39,692 nucleotides of DNA from an uncultured Chloroflexota bacterium (GCA_902795255.1 CADBKS010000011.1:1-39692), one strand, 5' to 3'; counted from the stretch's first letter, positions 8,022-17,134 are shown. Notes: generated by a model from the letters alone, not told the origin. A program made the numbers and translations.

Positions 8022-9632
8022 TCAGTAAACCCTCTTCCCGCCCAGATACGTCCCGAGAACGGTGATTTTATCCAGCTGTTCCGGGATCGTTTGGAAGGGA
8101 TCGCTGTCAAGAATCACAAAATCGGCAGTCATCCCTTCCCGGATCCGGCCTTTTTTGTTCTCCTCAAAGGACGCGGCTGCTCCGGCAGATGTAAAGCTGT
8201 CGAGCGCTTCCTGTACGGTGAATGCTTCCCCGGGCAGGAAAGGGCCGGTCCCGTCCAGTGAACAGCGCGTGACGGCACAGCGGATCCCGGTCATCACATC
8301 TGGCAGTTCGACCGGACAGTCCGAACCGTTGGATACGCATACCCCTTTTTTCAGCAGTGTCTTCCAGCTGTAGCTGCTTCCGGTCAGTTCGTGTGGCACC
8401 AGCTTTTCAACGATATGGTTGTCATAATCCAGAAAGATCGACTGGGCATAGACATGCAGGCCCAGACGCGCGATCCGTTCCAGCTGATCCGTTCTTGAAA
8501 TTTGACAGTGGACGATCCCGTGCCGGTGGTCCTGTACGGGGTCCGCAGTGAGCGCGGCTTCGAATGCGTCCAGGACTTCATCCAGACATGCGTCACCGAT
8601 CGCATGAACCGCTGCCTGCATGCCGTGCGTGTGGGCATAGATGATCATTTCTCTGAGGTGTTCGGGTGGAAACAGTGAAAAACCGCGGCTGCCCCTGCCG
8701 TGCAGGTAGGGACGGCTCAGATGCGCGGTCCGGCTCCCCAGTGATCCGTCGCCCAGCATTTTCAGCGGACCGATCCGGAAAAAGTCACTCCCCGTCCCTG
8801 TTCTGTTTCCGGCTTTAATAAAGTCCTGCAGTTCTGAAAGACCCTGAAAATTGCACTGTTCATTGACCCGGACGGTCATTTCTCCGGCGGATTCCAACTC
8901 CCGGTAAGCTTCATTGATCATCTGCCATGGTACGCCGCGGAAAGTGCTGTAATCATCTGTCTGTACGCTGGTGATCCCGTAACGGTTGACCGCTTCCATT
9001 CCGAGTTTCAGCATTTCTTTCAGTGCTTCTTTATCCGGCTGCGGCATGACCTTGTCCAGCAGCTCAATCGCCTTTTCGTAAAGCCGACCGTCCGGTTCTC
9101 CGTTTGTGTCCCTGCCGATGGTCCCTCCCGGCGGATCCGGCGTTTCTCCGCTGATCCCGGCTGTCCTCAGGGCTGCGGTGTTTACAATACAGCAGTGTCC
9201 GCAGGCCCGGGTGATCCGGATCGGGATCTCTGCGGAGACCGTATCAAGATCAAAGCGGTCAGGCATCCGTTTTTCATCGATAAAATAATCCTGATTCCAG
9301 CCCCGGCCTGTCAGCCACCGGCCCGGACGCGGAGGATGCTCCGCAAGAAATGTCCGCAGGTACGCAAGCATCTCATTCAGTGATCCGGTATGTTCTGCAA
9401 GACGGGCCCCGTGAAGGGATTGGCCGAAGTTCAGCAGATGCATGTGTGAATCATTGAATCCGGCGCAGACGAAAGCTCCTTTGAGGTCGGTTCTCTTATC
9501 GTCCAGCTGCAGAGCGGAAAGGATCTCCCGGTTTTCTCCGACAGCACTGAACAGGCTATCCTCAACAATAAATGCTTCCTGCAGCGGAAGTTCTCCGGTA
9601 TAGATTTTCCCGTTATAATATGCTGTTTTCAT
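8022..9632 (-). CDS. Amidohydrolase family protein (YtcJ-like)
   Basis: A 536-residue metal-dependent hydrolase of the amidohydrolase-3/YtcJ group. It has an N-terminal beta-sandwich segment, then GFNDSHMHLLNFG, where His63-x-His65 are the first metal ligands. Later conserved pieces include the HAIGD histidine region (HGMQAAVHAIGDACLD) and a C-terminal NGSDCPVE aspartate motif, and it ends with TADFVILDSDPF of the closing beta-sandwich. The Shine-Dalgarno GGAGAAG is just upstream of ATG 9632. It follows the YciI-like gene by 43 bases on the same strand, so the two are likely co-transcribed. The substrate (amide, carbamate or exocyclic imine) is not predictable. Confidence 0.88.
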   Translation of the reverse strand: MKTAYYNGKIYTGELPLQEAFIVEDSLFSAVGENREILSALQLDDKRTDLKGAFVCAGFNDSHMHLLNFGQSLHGARLAEHTGSLNEMLAYLRTFLAEHPPRPGRWLTGRGWNQDYFIDEKRMPDRFDLDTVSAEIPIRITRACGHCCIVNTAALRTAGISGETPDPPGGTIGRDTNGEPDGRLYEKAIELLDKVMPQPDKEALKEMLKLGMEAVNRYGITSVQTDDYSTFRGVPWQMINEAYRELESAGEMTVRVNEQCNFQGLSELQDFIKAGNRTGTGSDFFRIGPLKMLGDGSLGSRTAHLSRPYLHGRGSRGFSLFPPEHLREMIIYAHTHGMQAAVHAIGDACLDEVLDAFEAALTADPVQDHRHGIVHCQISRTDQLERIARLGLHVYAQSIFLDYDNHIVEKLVPHELTGSSYSWKTLLKKGVCVSNGSDCPVELPDVMTGIRCAVTRCSLDGTGPFLPGEAFTVQEALDSFTSAGAAASFEENKKGRIREGMTADFVILDSDPFQTIPEQLDKITVLGTYLGGKRVY

Positions 9633-9675
9633 CTGTCTTCTCCGGTTTCTGCTTGATTTTGTCGCGGTCCGGTTC

Positions 9676-9984
9676 TTATTTTCCGACCTTTTCGCCGTTC
9701 ATGATGACGACATTGCAAGTTACTGTTTTGACGTCCTGCCAGACATTCCCGCTCACATAGGGCTCGGAGGCCAGATAAGCATCCAGCTGTTCCCGGTTTT
9801 CAAAATCCATGATCAGAAAAGATCCGACCGGATTTCCTTCATCATTCAGGATGCCGCCGGCACATAACACTCCGGCGGTTTCCTTTACTTTCGCCATATT
9901 CGCAAGATGCTGCGGACGGATAGCCATACGTCTTTCCAATGCCTTGTCATCCGTCCCGTCATATGCGGTGATCATGAACTGCAT
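9676..9984 (-). CDS. YciI-like (YCII-domain) protein
   Basis: A 102-residue protein with the YCII-related fold, a small ferredoxin-like alpha/beta barrel dimer. Typical features are the N-terminal MQFMITAYDG strand, the LERRMAIRPQHLANM helix containing the conserved Arg and His, the GGILNDEGNPVGSFLIMDF segment and the DAYLASEPYVSGNVW motif near the end. A strong AAGGAG lies upstream. Some YciI proteins catalyse small hydrolytic or dehydrochlorination steps, but most have no known function. Pairing with the downstream amidohydrolase suggests a small catabolic route. Confidence 0.88.
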   Translation of the reverse strand: MQFMITAYDGTDDKALERRMAIRPQHLANMAKVKETAGVLCAGGILNDEGNPVGSFLIMDFENREQLDAYLASEPYVSGNVWQDVKTVTCNVVIMNGEKVGK

Positions 9985-10138
9985 GTTATTTCTCCTTTAT
10001 GCATGCGGATCGGCGATCCGTCTGCCGGTTTGAGTTGTCTTTGTTACAGGTCAATCATACTTCATTTCTCACGTCTTCGAAATCAGGCCGCACACTTTGA
10101 TGAAAAAAAGCGTTATATATATCAGAGGAGGCTGAATA

Positions 10139-10597
10139 ATGGATCTTTCGGAACAATACGAACGGCTGCTCCGATACTGTTATATGAAAACCGGAAATCG
10201 TGAACTTGCTGAAGATATTACGCAGGAAGCTTTTCTTCGCTTCTGGAAAGCACATACCTATCGTGATATCGGGAAAGAGCTCGCTTATCTCTATACGATC
10301 GCTAAAAATCTCTGCGCAGGTGAGTTCCGCAGACCGCACCTGCAGATCGTGGAAGTCCCCGAAGACCTTCCTGCGGGCTGCACCTCAGCGCCTGATTTGG
10401 ACGATGATGTGGTGATGATACAGGCTGCTATGAGCAGTTTGCCTGAGGAGATCCGTGAGATGGTGCTTCTCCGTTATGTGAATGATCTTTCTGTAACGGA
10501 GATCGGAAAAATCATGAATATGTCAAGGTTTTCTGTTCATCGAAAGCTGCGTTATGCGCTGTCATATTTAAGAGGAAAGCTTGAAGAAGGGAAATAG
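10139..10597 (+). CDS. ECF-type RNA polymerase sigma factor
   Basis: A 152-residue group IV sigma factor. Region 2 is at about residues 6-38 (RELAEDITQEAFLRFWK, core binding and -10 recognition). Region 4 is at about 95-150 (LPEEIREMVLLRY, then the helix-turn-helix VTEIGKIMNMSRFSVHRKL). It starts with AGAGGAGG upstream. The stop is one base from the next start, and four genes follow in the same direction with overlaps or tiny gaps. This suggests the sigma factor controls its own operon, including the ABC transporter. I could not identify a convincing ECF promoter in the 150-base upstream region. Confidence 0.93.
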   Translation: MDLSEQYERLLRYCYMKTGNRELAEDITQEAFLRFWKAHTYRDIGKELAYLYTIAKNLCAGEFRRPHLQIVEVPEDLPAGCTSAPDLDDDVVMIQAAMSSLPEEIREMVLLRYVNDLSVTEIGKIMNMSRFSVHRKLRYALSYLRGKLEEGK

Positions 10598-10598
10598 T

Positions 10599-11312
10599 AT
10601 GACCGATAAAGATATAAAAAACGCACTGAAGAAGGCATATGCTGTTCAGCCTTCTGCTGAGGGCAGAGCATTTGTGAAAAAGTATGAACGCCGGGAACTG
10701 CACCTCGGAATGATCATATGGATGCAGATGAAGGAAATGACGCCGATCAGTATTCTTTACTCTCTGTTTTTGGTCCTGTGTGTTCTGTTCTTTTCCGAAT
10801 TCAGAAATAAGGATCTGCTGTGGGTAATGGCTTCATTTACACCCGCAGCCGCGTTGATCGTGATGACCGGATTGGGCCGTTCGAAACGGTATCGGATGGA
10901 AGAGCTCGAAATGACGGCACGGTTTTCGCTGCGCCTGCAGAAAAGTGTGAGACTCTTTTCTGCAGGGATCCTGGGAGCAGTGCTTTTTATCCTGCTTATT
11001 CCGATCCTGAAGAATAGAATGGGGACAGCACCTTTGGATGCAGCGGCTGTATTGGGGTGCCCATACCTTCTTACGGCCTGGGGCTGTATGATCGTGATCC
11101 GAAGGTTTCACGGAAATGAAAATATTTACGGCTGCGTGGCCGTGGCGGCTGCCGCTGCATTTCTTCCGGTGCTGGCAAAGGGATTGGCAGATCAATACCG
11201 GTTTTCCGGACTTATGGATGCATGGCGGATCATGATGATCATTTCTGCAGTGCTGACTATTTGGGAAGGCTGCCGTTATGTTTCTGAAAGGGGTGAACAG
11301 ACATGGAACTGA
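10599..11312 (+). CDS. Six-helix membrane protein, candidate regulator of the ECF sigma factor
   Basis: A 237-residue protein with a soluble N-terminus of about 45 residues (MTDKDIKNALKKAYAVQPSA…) and six predicted membrane segments, roughly at residues 50-68, 75-95, 120-140, 150-168, 178-198 and 210-228. ATG 10599 is used because GAAGAAGGG ends eight bases before it; the in-frame TTG at 10581 lies inside the sigma gene. Position directly after the sigma gene and the short cytoplasmic N-terminal helix region fit an anti-sigma factor. It lacks a recognisable zinc-binding anti-sigma motif, so it could equally be an accessory membrane subunit of the ABC transporter. Confidence 0.7.
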   Translation: MTDKDIKNALKKAYAVQPSAEGRAFVKKYERRELHLGMIIWMQMKEMTPISILYSLFLVLCVLFFSEFRNKDLLWVMASFTPAAALIVMTGLGRSKRYRMEELEMTARFSLRLQKSVRLFSAGILGAVLFILLIPILKNRMGTAPLDAAAVLGCPYLLTAWGCMIVIRRFHGNENIYGCVAVAAAAAFLPVLAKGLADQYRFSGLMDAWRIMMIISAVLTIWEGCRYVSERGEQTWN

Positions 11313-12013
11313 AATTGGATAATATCAAAAAACGTTTTAAAAACAAAACCGCAGTCGAGCGTTTTTCGGCATCTTTGCAGCCCGGCGTAACAGGTCTGCT
11401 GGGCGCTAACGGAGCGGGAAAAACGACACTCATGCGGATGATATGCGGTGTTCTCAGACCGGATGAAGGTACGATCAGCTTTGACGGTATGGATGTCAGC
11501 GGGGAATTGTACCGGGATGCTCTCGGTTATTTGCCGCAGGACTTCGGTTATTATCCGAACTTCAGCGGAATGGATTTCCTGCTTTATATTGCTGCGCTGA
11601 AAGGCCTCGACCGGAAAACCGCGAAGAGAAAAGCTGCTGAATTGCTGCAGATCGTCAATCTGGAGGAAGCTGCGAAAAAGAAGATAGGAACTTATTCGGG
11701 AGGAATGAAACAGCGGCTCGGTATTGCGCAGGCACTGATCAATGATCCCCGGATCATCGTTCTGGATGAACCGACAGCGGGACTTGATCCGAAGGAACGC
11801 GTTCATTTCCGGAACCTGATCGCAGAGCTGGGGAAGACCGCTATTGTGATCCTTTCGACCCATATCGTTTCTGATGTGGAACATGTCGCGGATCGGATCC
11901 TGATTATGAGGGACGGCCGGTTTATCTTTGACGGCCGGCGCGAAGATATCGGGATGGATCTGGAAGCGTTTTATCTGAAAGAATTTGAGGAGGATGGACA
12001 TAATGAACTTTAG
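11303..12013 (+). CDS. ABC transporter ATP-binding protein
   Basis: A 236-residue ATPase of the drug/antimicrobial-export (ABC-2 partner) type. Walker A GANGAGKT is at residues 34-41, signature YSGGMKQR at 131-138, Walker B IIVLDEP at 151-157, and the H-loop histidine is in LSTHIVSD. It overlaps the preceding membrane gene by 10 bases and the following permease gene by 11 bases, so the last three genes of the cassette are translationally coupled. It should power the permease encoded next; the exported substrate is unknown. Confidence 0.93.
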   Translation: MELKLDNIKKRFKNKTAVERFSASLQPGVTGLLGANGAGKTTLMRMICGVLRPDEGTISFDGMDVSGELYRDALGYLPQDFGYYPNFSGMDFLLYIAALKGLDRKTAKRKAAELLQIVNLEEAAKKKIGTYSGGMKQRLGIAQALINDPRIIVLDEPTAGLDPKERVHFRNLIAELGKTAIVILSTHIVSDVEHVADRILIMRDGRFIFDGRREDIGMDLEAFYLKEFEEDGHNEL

Positions 12014-13100
12014 AGTATTGTTCAGGTATGAACTGAAGAAAATATTCTCGCAGAAAGCCTACTGGCTGGCGCTTATTGTTATGATGCTGATGCTTGCGGC
12101 TAATGATATTACCCCGGTTTTTCTGGGTACGTATCGCCAACGGAAAGAGCGGGAACAGGCGCTCTCCGGAACAGTGATCGATGATGAAATACTGGCACGG
12201 ATCGATATAGCTGAGGATAAGCATGAATTCGGCCCGATCTATGATTTTCTGAAATATGCAACAGGCCGGACCGAGCCGGCGGGTCTGACGGCTGAGGATC
12301 TGTACCGTATCCGCATGGAAAACAACGGGCACCTGATGGATGAAGGACTGGCGACAGAAGAAGAGAAATCTTACTGGGAATTTCAGGATGCGGCAAATAC
12401 TGCGCCTTTCGTATACAAATACGATGGCGCCTATGAGGCCTTTTTTGAAGTCGTTTATTTTATGTGCTTTATGGTGCTGATCCTGTGCGGCATCGGGCTC
12501 TCCGGAATATTTGCGGATGAACGGATCCGGGGAACGGATCAGATCATCTTTGGAACGAGGCTGGGCAGAAAGCAGCTCTTCTTTGTCAAGCTGCTGGCCG
12601 GAATGATTTGTGGTTTCGTGTCTGCCTTTTTCTTTGTCGCCGAAGAAGCTGCCCTGCTTCCTTTCCTTTATGGAACTGATGGTTGGGATGCCATGCTTCA
12701 GATCCATATCCCGCAGTGTATGATGAACATTACAATGGGCCGGGCAGTCTTGTACATGGCTGTTCTTGTGCTGATCATCGGCGTTTTTCTCGGGATTATC
12801 ACAATGTTTTTCTCGCAGCTTACGATGAATCATACGGCTTCAATGGCGCTTATGATCCTTGTCCTTTTTGCATCGATGTTCAACCCCGTTGGAAACAGCC
12901 GGATCCTGAAGATGCTGTTTGATATGATGCCGGGGGCTTTTGTCGGCTCATGGCTTTTCGAAACGTATACGACGGTGAACCTGTTCGGTGTCCGTATGAA
13001 TATTATGCAGTACACCCCTGTATTTTGGCTGTTGACCAGTATGCTGCTGATCGCTGCTGCTGCGGTCCTGTACCGGAAATATGAGGTGAATGCGGGATGA
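12003..13100 (+). CDS. ABC-2 type permease
   Basis: A 365-residue membrane protein. The first helix (LALIVMMLMLAA, near residues 18-36) is followed by an extracytoplasmic region of about 100 residues rich in acidic residues, then five or more helices towards the C-terminus (including FMVLILCGIGLSGIFA and MAVLVLIIGVFLGIITMFF). This is the usual plan of ABC-2 permeases with a large outer loop. ATG 12003 is preferred because TGAGGAGGA (11986-11994) is nine bases upstream. It partners the preceding ATPase. Cassettes of this type often give resistance to cell-envelope-active peptides or are switched on by envelope stress, but nothing in the sequence proves that here. Confidence 0.85.
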   Translation: MNFRVLFRYELKKIFSQKAYWLALIVMMLMLAANDITPVFLGTYRQRKEREQALSGTVIDDEILARIDIAEDKHEFGPIYDFLKYATGRTEPAGLTAEDLYRIRMENNGHLMDEGLATEEEKSYWEFQDAANTAPFVYKYDGAYEAFFEVVYFMCFMVLILCGIGLSGIFADERIRGTDQIIFGTRLGRKQLFFVKLLAGMICGFVSAFFFVAEEAALLPFLYGTDGWDAMLQIHIPQCMMNITMGRAVLYMAVLVLIIGVFLGIITMFFSQLTMNHTASMALMILVLFASMFNPVGNSRILKMLFDMMPGAFVGSWLFETYTTVNLFGVRMNIMQYTPVFWLLTSMLLIAAAAVLYRKYEVNAG

Positions 13101-13173
13101 TCTGCATTATTGGATAAAGACGTCATCACGGTTTTGGGGAGGATCGTCAGACCTGAGGCAAAGGGGGATTATA

Positions 13174-13239
13174 ATGCCACTGTTTATTTTGAACTGCGGT
13201 CGTAATACAAACAATGGGCATTATGATTTCGAAAACTGA
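13174..13239 (+). CDS. Possible 21-residue leader peptide upstream of the YczE-like gene
   Basis: ATG 13174 follows a very strong Shine-Dalgarno (AAAGGGGGA, 13161-13169). The frame encodes 21 residues beginning MPLFILNCGRNTNN and stops at TGA 13237-13239. It runs over the start region of the next gene, whose own ATG codons (13214 and 13226) have no good Shine-Dalgarno. This is the expected layout for translational coupling by a leader. No regulatory hairpin is obvious. Confidence 0.45.
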   Translation: MPLFILNCGRNTNNGHYDFEN

Positions 13240-13912
13240 ACTGAGGGAAAACCGCTCCGTTAAGGCGATCCTCCTGAATATGCTGCTGGCTGCTGTCAGC
13301 CTGTTTATCAACGGTTTCGGTATTTATCTGACCATTCAGGCTAATATCGGCGCGGCACCGTGGGATGTGCTGAATCTTGGTGTATCCAAAAGCCTCGGGA
13401 TCCTTTATGGAACGGCTTCCATCGCTGTTTCCCTGACGATCCTGCTCATCGATATCCTCCTCAAAGAACCGATCGGCATCTCCATGTTTATTGATGCGGT
13501 AGTTGTCGGCAAGTCGGTTGACTTTTTCAACTGGCTCGGCCTTGTGCCGAAGGCGGAATCATTGCTGACCGCTATTCCCATGATGCTGGCGGGGCTTGTC
13601 ATTCTTGCCTATACCCAGTACGGTTATATGCTCGCATCCCTCGGCTGCGGTCCGCGGGATACGCTGCTGGTCGGTTTGGCAAAAAGGGCCGGAAAACTTC
13701 CGATCGGTGCAGTCAGCATCGCACTGCTGAGCACGGCGACGCTGATCGGATGGCTGCTCGGCGGTCAGGTCGGTATCGGGACGCTGATCTGTGCGTTTGG
13801 AGCCGGTCCCATTATGCAGCTGGCATTCAGGACCATGCATTTTGATGCCACACACATCCGTCATCAGCGGCTGAAGGATTCGTACCGGGTCTTTTCATCG
13901 CTGCATATCTGA
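13214..13912 (+). CDS. YczE/YyaS/YitT-like integral membrane protein
   Basis: A 232-residue membrane protein with five hydrophobic segments. It has the family-typical stretch FINGFGIYLTIQANIGAAPWDVLNLGVSK near residues 32-60 and a GPRDTLLVG motif around 148. YczE-like proteins are widespread in Bacillota. The best-studied one, in Bacillus, affects surfactin or bacillomycin production, but the biochemical role is unclear. The start is ambiguous: ATG 13214 or ATG 13226, neither with a good Shine-Dalgarno. The upstream leader ORF may drive its translation. Confidence 0.8.
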   Translation: MGIMISKTELRENRSVKAILLNMLLAAVSLFINGFGIYLTIQANIGAAPWDVLNLGVSKSLGILYGTASIAVSLTILLIDILLKEPIGISMFIDAVVVGKSVDFFNWLGLVPKAESLLTAIPMMLAGLVILAYTQYGYMLASLGCGPRDTLLVGLAKRAGKLPIGAVSIALLSTATLIGWLLGGQVGIGTLICAFGAGPIMQLAFRTMHFDATHIRHQRLKDSYRVFSSLHI

Positions 13913-13953
13913 TCTTTAATTCACCGGGGCTGATTCGGGTCTCAGCTGCCTGT

Positions 13954-13976
13954 AAAAGGTGTTGAGCCTTTTTTTT
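13954..13976. terminator. Short terminator between convergent genes
   Basis: Stem AAAAGG (13954-13959) / CCTTTT (13967-13972) with a seven-base loop, followed by further T to 13976. It lies between the YczE-like gene (plus) and the EamA gene (minus), whose stop is at 13975. It fits termination of the plus-strand transcript. Confidence 0.5.
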
Positions 13977-14865
13977 ATAATAAGGGACCTTCTCCGCACT
14001 GCCGGCTTTCGGCTGCGTCTTTCATCTGGGCTGCGGTGACAGTGCCGATGATGATAAGCCCGCCCAGTATCTCCCGGAGTGAAGGCACTTCCCCAAGAAA
14101 AAGAAACGCGAAGAGGATCCCGTACACGGTTTCCATGGCGGAACAGATCCCTGCAAGCTGTGCCGGGATATGCTTCAGCCCGGAGATGAAAAGGGTATGT
14201 GCGGCCGCGGTCGTCACGACGCCCAGCACCAGAAGCAGCGGCAGATCCGCTGCACCGGGAAAAATCCCGGATCTGATCATGAAGGGCAGCAGGACAACAG
14301 CGGCAGTGGATTGCTCGTAAAAGGCGGTCAGCGTCCCGCTGTATTTCGCCGAAAAGGATTTGTTCATTATGGTCAGTACCGCGTAGGTCAGTGCGGAAAG
14401 AAGTCCCGCCAGTGCACCCCGGAACATATTGTTTTCCGCAGAAAACACAGGGACCGTGATAACGACGCCCGCCAGGATCATCAGCGCGAAAAAGATATTG
14501 CGGCGCCGGATCCGCTGCCGGAAGATCAGCGGTTCAAGAAAAGTGACGAAGAGGGGGAAAGCCGAAAAGGTGATCGTTCCGATCGCGACGGTCGAGATTT
14601 GAACGGAGGTCAGGAAAGACCACCAGTGGACAGCCAGAATGCCACCTGCACAGATCAGCAGCAGGGCGTCTTTTCGCTGCCTGATCCGGAAGCTCTGTTT
14701 GCGGACCATTATGAAAAGCCCCAGCGCAAGCGAGGAAAACAGCACCCGTCCGAATGTGATCGTAAGCGCCGGCAGCCGGATCCATTTGGCAAAAAGCCCG
14801 GCCAGACCGAACAGCAGCACGGCAAGATTGACTTGCAGAACAGAACGTTTTTTCAGCGAAGACAA
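13975..14865 (-). CDS. EamA-family (drug/metabolite superfamily) transporter
   Basis: A 296-residue membrane protein with ten hydrophobic helices in two EamA repeats. The second repeat begins near residue 150 (GALAGLLSALTYAVLTIMNK), and the family-typical ends are AAHTLFISGLKHI and ETVYGILFAFLFLGEVPSLREILGG. It probably exports or imports a small metabolite. The start is a TTG (14863-14865) supported by GGAGG at 14873-14877; no ATG lies in suitable position. It is transcribed divergently from the glycosidase gene. Confidence 0.88.
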   Translation of the reverse strand: MSSLKKRSVLQVNLAVLLFGLAGLFAKWIRLPALTITFGRVLFSSLALGLFIMVRKQSFRIRQRKDALLLICAGGILAVHWWSFLTSVQISTVAIGTITFSAFPLFVTFLEPLIFRQRIRRRNIFFALMILAGVVITVPVFSAENNMFRGALAGLLSALTYAVLTIMNKSFSAKYSGTLTAFYEQSTAAVVLLPFMIRSGIFPGAADLPLLLVLGVVTTAAAHTLFISGLKHIPAQLAGICSAMETVYGILFAFLFLGEVPSLREILGGLIIIGTVTAAQMKDAAESRQCGEGPLL

Positions 14866-15073
14866 TGCGGAACCTCCGGTAGATTTCCCTGTTTGCAGCT
14901 TATGGATGAACTATATTATATTCGCACTCCTCTGCCCCGGGACAGGTTCATATACGTTTTCATGGCTTTTCCAGTTGAGCTCCGGACGGATAGATTAAAA
15001 TGTATATATCACGCTAAAAAGCAGGCCGGTCCGGTATGTGCCGGGCGGACAGAGTTTGTATATGGAGGCAGCA

Positions 15074-17080
15074 ATGGTCATTTATGTGGATGCAAATGCT
15101 GAAAGGGACGGAAACGGTTCGAAAGAGCTGCCGTATAAACGTATTGGAGAGGCCGCGGAGGTGGCACGGCCCGGTGATGAAGTGCTGGTTCGGCCCGGAA
15201 TTTACCGGGAGTACGTGGATCCGAAAAATGCCGGTACGCCGGAAGCCCGGATCACCTACCGCAGCGAGGTCCCGCTGGGTGCAGAGATCACCGGGGCGGA
15301 ACTGCTGACCGGCTGGACACCGTATCAGGGCACGGTCTGGACCGCATCCGTGGATAACAGTGTTTTCGGCGCTTACAACCCGTATACGACCTATGTTTAC
15401 GGTGACTGGTATTTTGCCGGCAAATCGAAGCATACCGGGTGCGTTTACCTGAATGACAAAATGCTTTATGAAGCGGCCGGGATCCGGGAATGCATTGAGG
15501 CCGGACGTTCGGAGACCTCCTGGGAGCCGGAAGCCAGCATCTGGCAGTGGTATGCCGAGCAGCAGGGCGGGAAAACGGTTTTTTATGTGAATTTTCAGGA
15601 CGCTGATCCCAACCGGGAAAAAGTTGAGATCAATGTTCGCCGGGAGTGCTTCTTCCCGTCGAAAACCGGCGTGGGGTATCTCACGGTCAGCGGATTCCGG
15701 ATCAGCAAGGCTGCCACGACCTGGGCACCGCCGGCTGCTTTTCAGGATGGCATGATCGGCCCGAACTGGTCCAAAGGCTGGATCATTGAGGACTGTGATA
15801 TTTCCAACAGCAAATGTGCCGGGATCTGTATCGGCAAGTACTTTGACCCGGAAAATGACCATTATTTCACGGTAAAGCATGTCAAAAGTCCGACGCAGAT
15901 GGAGCGGGATGCGGTCTGCCGCGGACAATACCACGGCTGGCTGAAGGAAAAGGTCGGCAGCCATATCATCCGACGCAATAATATCCATCACTGCGAACAG
16001 GGCGGTATTATCGGACGAATGGGCGGCGTTTTTTCCGTGATCGAGGACAATCACATCCATCATATCAATAATATGATGGAACTGGGCGGGGCGGAGATCG
16101 CCGGTATTAAAATGCATGCGGCCATCGATGTGATCATGCGCAGGAATTACATCCACCACTGTACGATGGGCATCTGGACGGATTGGGAAGCCCAGGGAAC
16201 ACGGATCACGCAGAACCTGCTGCATGACAATCAGCGGCCTCCTTACGCAAAACCGCTCCGCGGAGGGATGATGAGCCAGGATATCTTTGTGGAAGTCGGA
16301 CACGGGCCGACGCTGATCGACAATAATATTCTGCTTTCTCCTGTTTCGCTCCGTATGGCCACGGAAGGGGTGGCGATGGTCCACAACCTGATCTGCGGCA
16401 GCATTACAATGACCGGAGAGGGGACGGACAATATCGTTGACGGGACGCTGCGGCAGCGTTATACCCCTTACCATATTCCGCACAGGACGGAGGTAATGGG
16501 ATTCATGACGATCCTGCACGGGGACGACCGGTTTTACAATAATATCTTCCTGCAGAAATGGCCCGGCAATGAGGATCCGCAGCCTTCACCGGATGACAAT
16601 CTGAATGTCGGTACGCATGTTCTGGACGGTTATCCGGCTTATGAGGAGTGGATCTCCCAGTTTGAGATGGAGAACGATACGCCGGATATGCATAAGCTGG
16701 CGAAGTTCCATTTTTCGCATCTGCCGGTCTGGTCGGAGGGCAATGTTTATCTGAACGGTGCGCGGGCTTATCAGAATGAAAAGAACGGCCTGGTTATTGA
16801 GGAAGAACGGTTTTTTGCGGAGATCGATGAGAATGGCGGAGATCCGGTGCTGCGGACGAACATCTATGACGGTATCCGGAATTTCCGGACGGCGATGATC
16901 CGTACGGAAACGCTGGGAAAAGCCTTTGAACCGGAGCAGCGCTTTGAAAACCCGGACGGAACGGATATCACCTTTGACTCCGATTATCTGGGAGAACACC
17001 GCGGGCTGCGGGTGCTTCCGGGTCCGTTTGCCGATGGGGCGGAATGCTTCAGCGGGCTGTGGCGAACCAAACGGAACTGA
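15074..17080 (+). CDS. Right-handed beta-helix glycoside hydrolase-like protein (GH141-like)
   Basis: A 668-residue protein. It starts with the motif of sugar-acting beta-helix proteins (YVDANAERDGNGSKELPYK, then RPGIYREYVDPKNAGTPEARITYRS). It continues with beta-helix rungs seen as repeated [IV]-x-R/E-x-N-x-IHH segments: HIIRRNNIHHCEQGGI, VIEDNHIHHINN, VIMRRNYIHHCTMGIW, TRITQNLLHDN. This layout matches family GH141, whose studied members are alpha-L-fucosidase and xylanase. There is no signal peptide, so it acts in the cytoplasm on imported oligosaccharides. ATG 15074 has GGAGG five bases upstream; earlier in-frame starts do not. The exact activity is uncertain. Confidence 0.75.
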   Translation: MVIYVDANAERDGNGSKELPYKRIGEAAEVARPGDEVLVRPGIYREYVDPKNAGTPEARITYRSEVPLGAEITGAELLTGWTPYQGTVWTASVDNSVFGAYNPYTTYVYGDWYFAGKSKHTGCVYLNDKMLYEAAGIRECIEAGRSETSWEPEASIWQWYAEQQGGKTVFYVNFQDADPNREKVEINVRRECFFPSKTGVGYLTVSGFRISKAATTWAPPAAFQDGMIGPNWSKGWIIEDCDISNSKCAGICIGKYFDPENDHYFTVKHVKSPTQMERDAVCRGQYHGWLKEKVGSHIIRRNNIHHCEQGGIIGRMGGVFSVIEDNHIHHINNMMELGGAEIAGIKMHAAIDVIMRRNYIHHCTMGIWTDWEAQGTRITQNLLHDNQRPPYAKPLRGGMMSQDIFVEVGHGPTLIDNNILLSPVSLRMATEGVAMVHNLICGSITMTGEGTDNIVDGTLRQRYTPYHIPHRTEVMGFMTILHGDDRFYNNIFLQKWPGNEDPQPSPDDNLNVGTHVLDGYPAYEEWISQFEMENDTPDMHKLAKFHFSHLPVWSEGNVYLNGARAYQNEKNGLVIEEERFFAEIDENGGDPVLRTNIYDGIRNFRTAMIRTETLGKAFEPEQRFENPDGTDITFDSDYLGEHRGLRVLPGPFADGAECFSGLWRTKRN

Positions 17081-17134
17081 CCTTCCGGGGCTTCCTGCAC
17101 GGCATTAAAAATCGGAATGGTGCGAAGCGTACTT

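Noticed and set aside
14948..14962. Catabolite-responsive (cre)-like sequence TGAAAACGTATATGA upstream of the GH141-like gene
   Set aside because: It has three mismatches to the core consensus and no supporting promoter position could be fixed.
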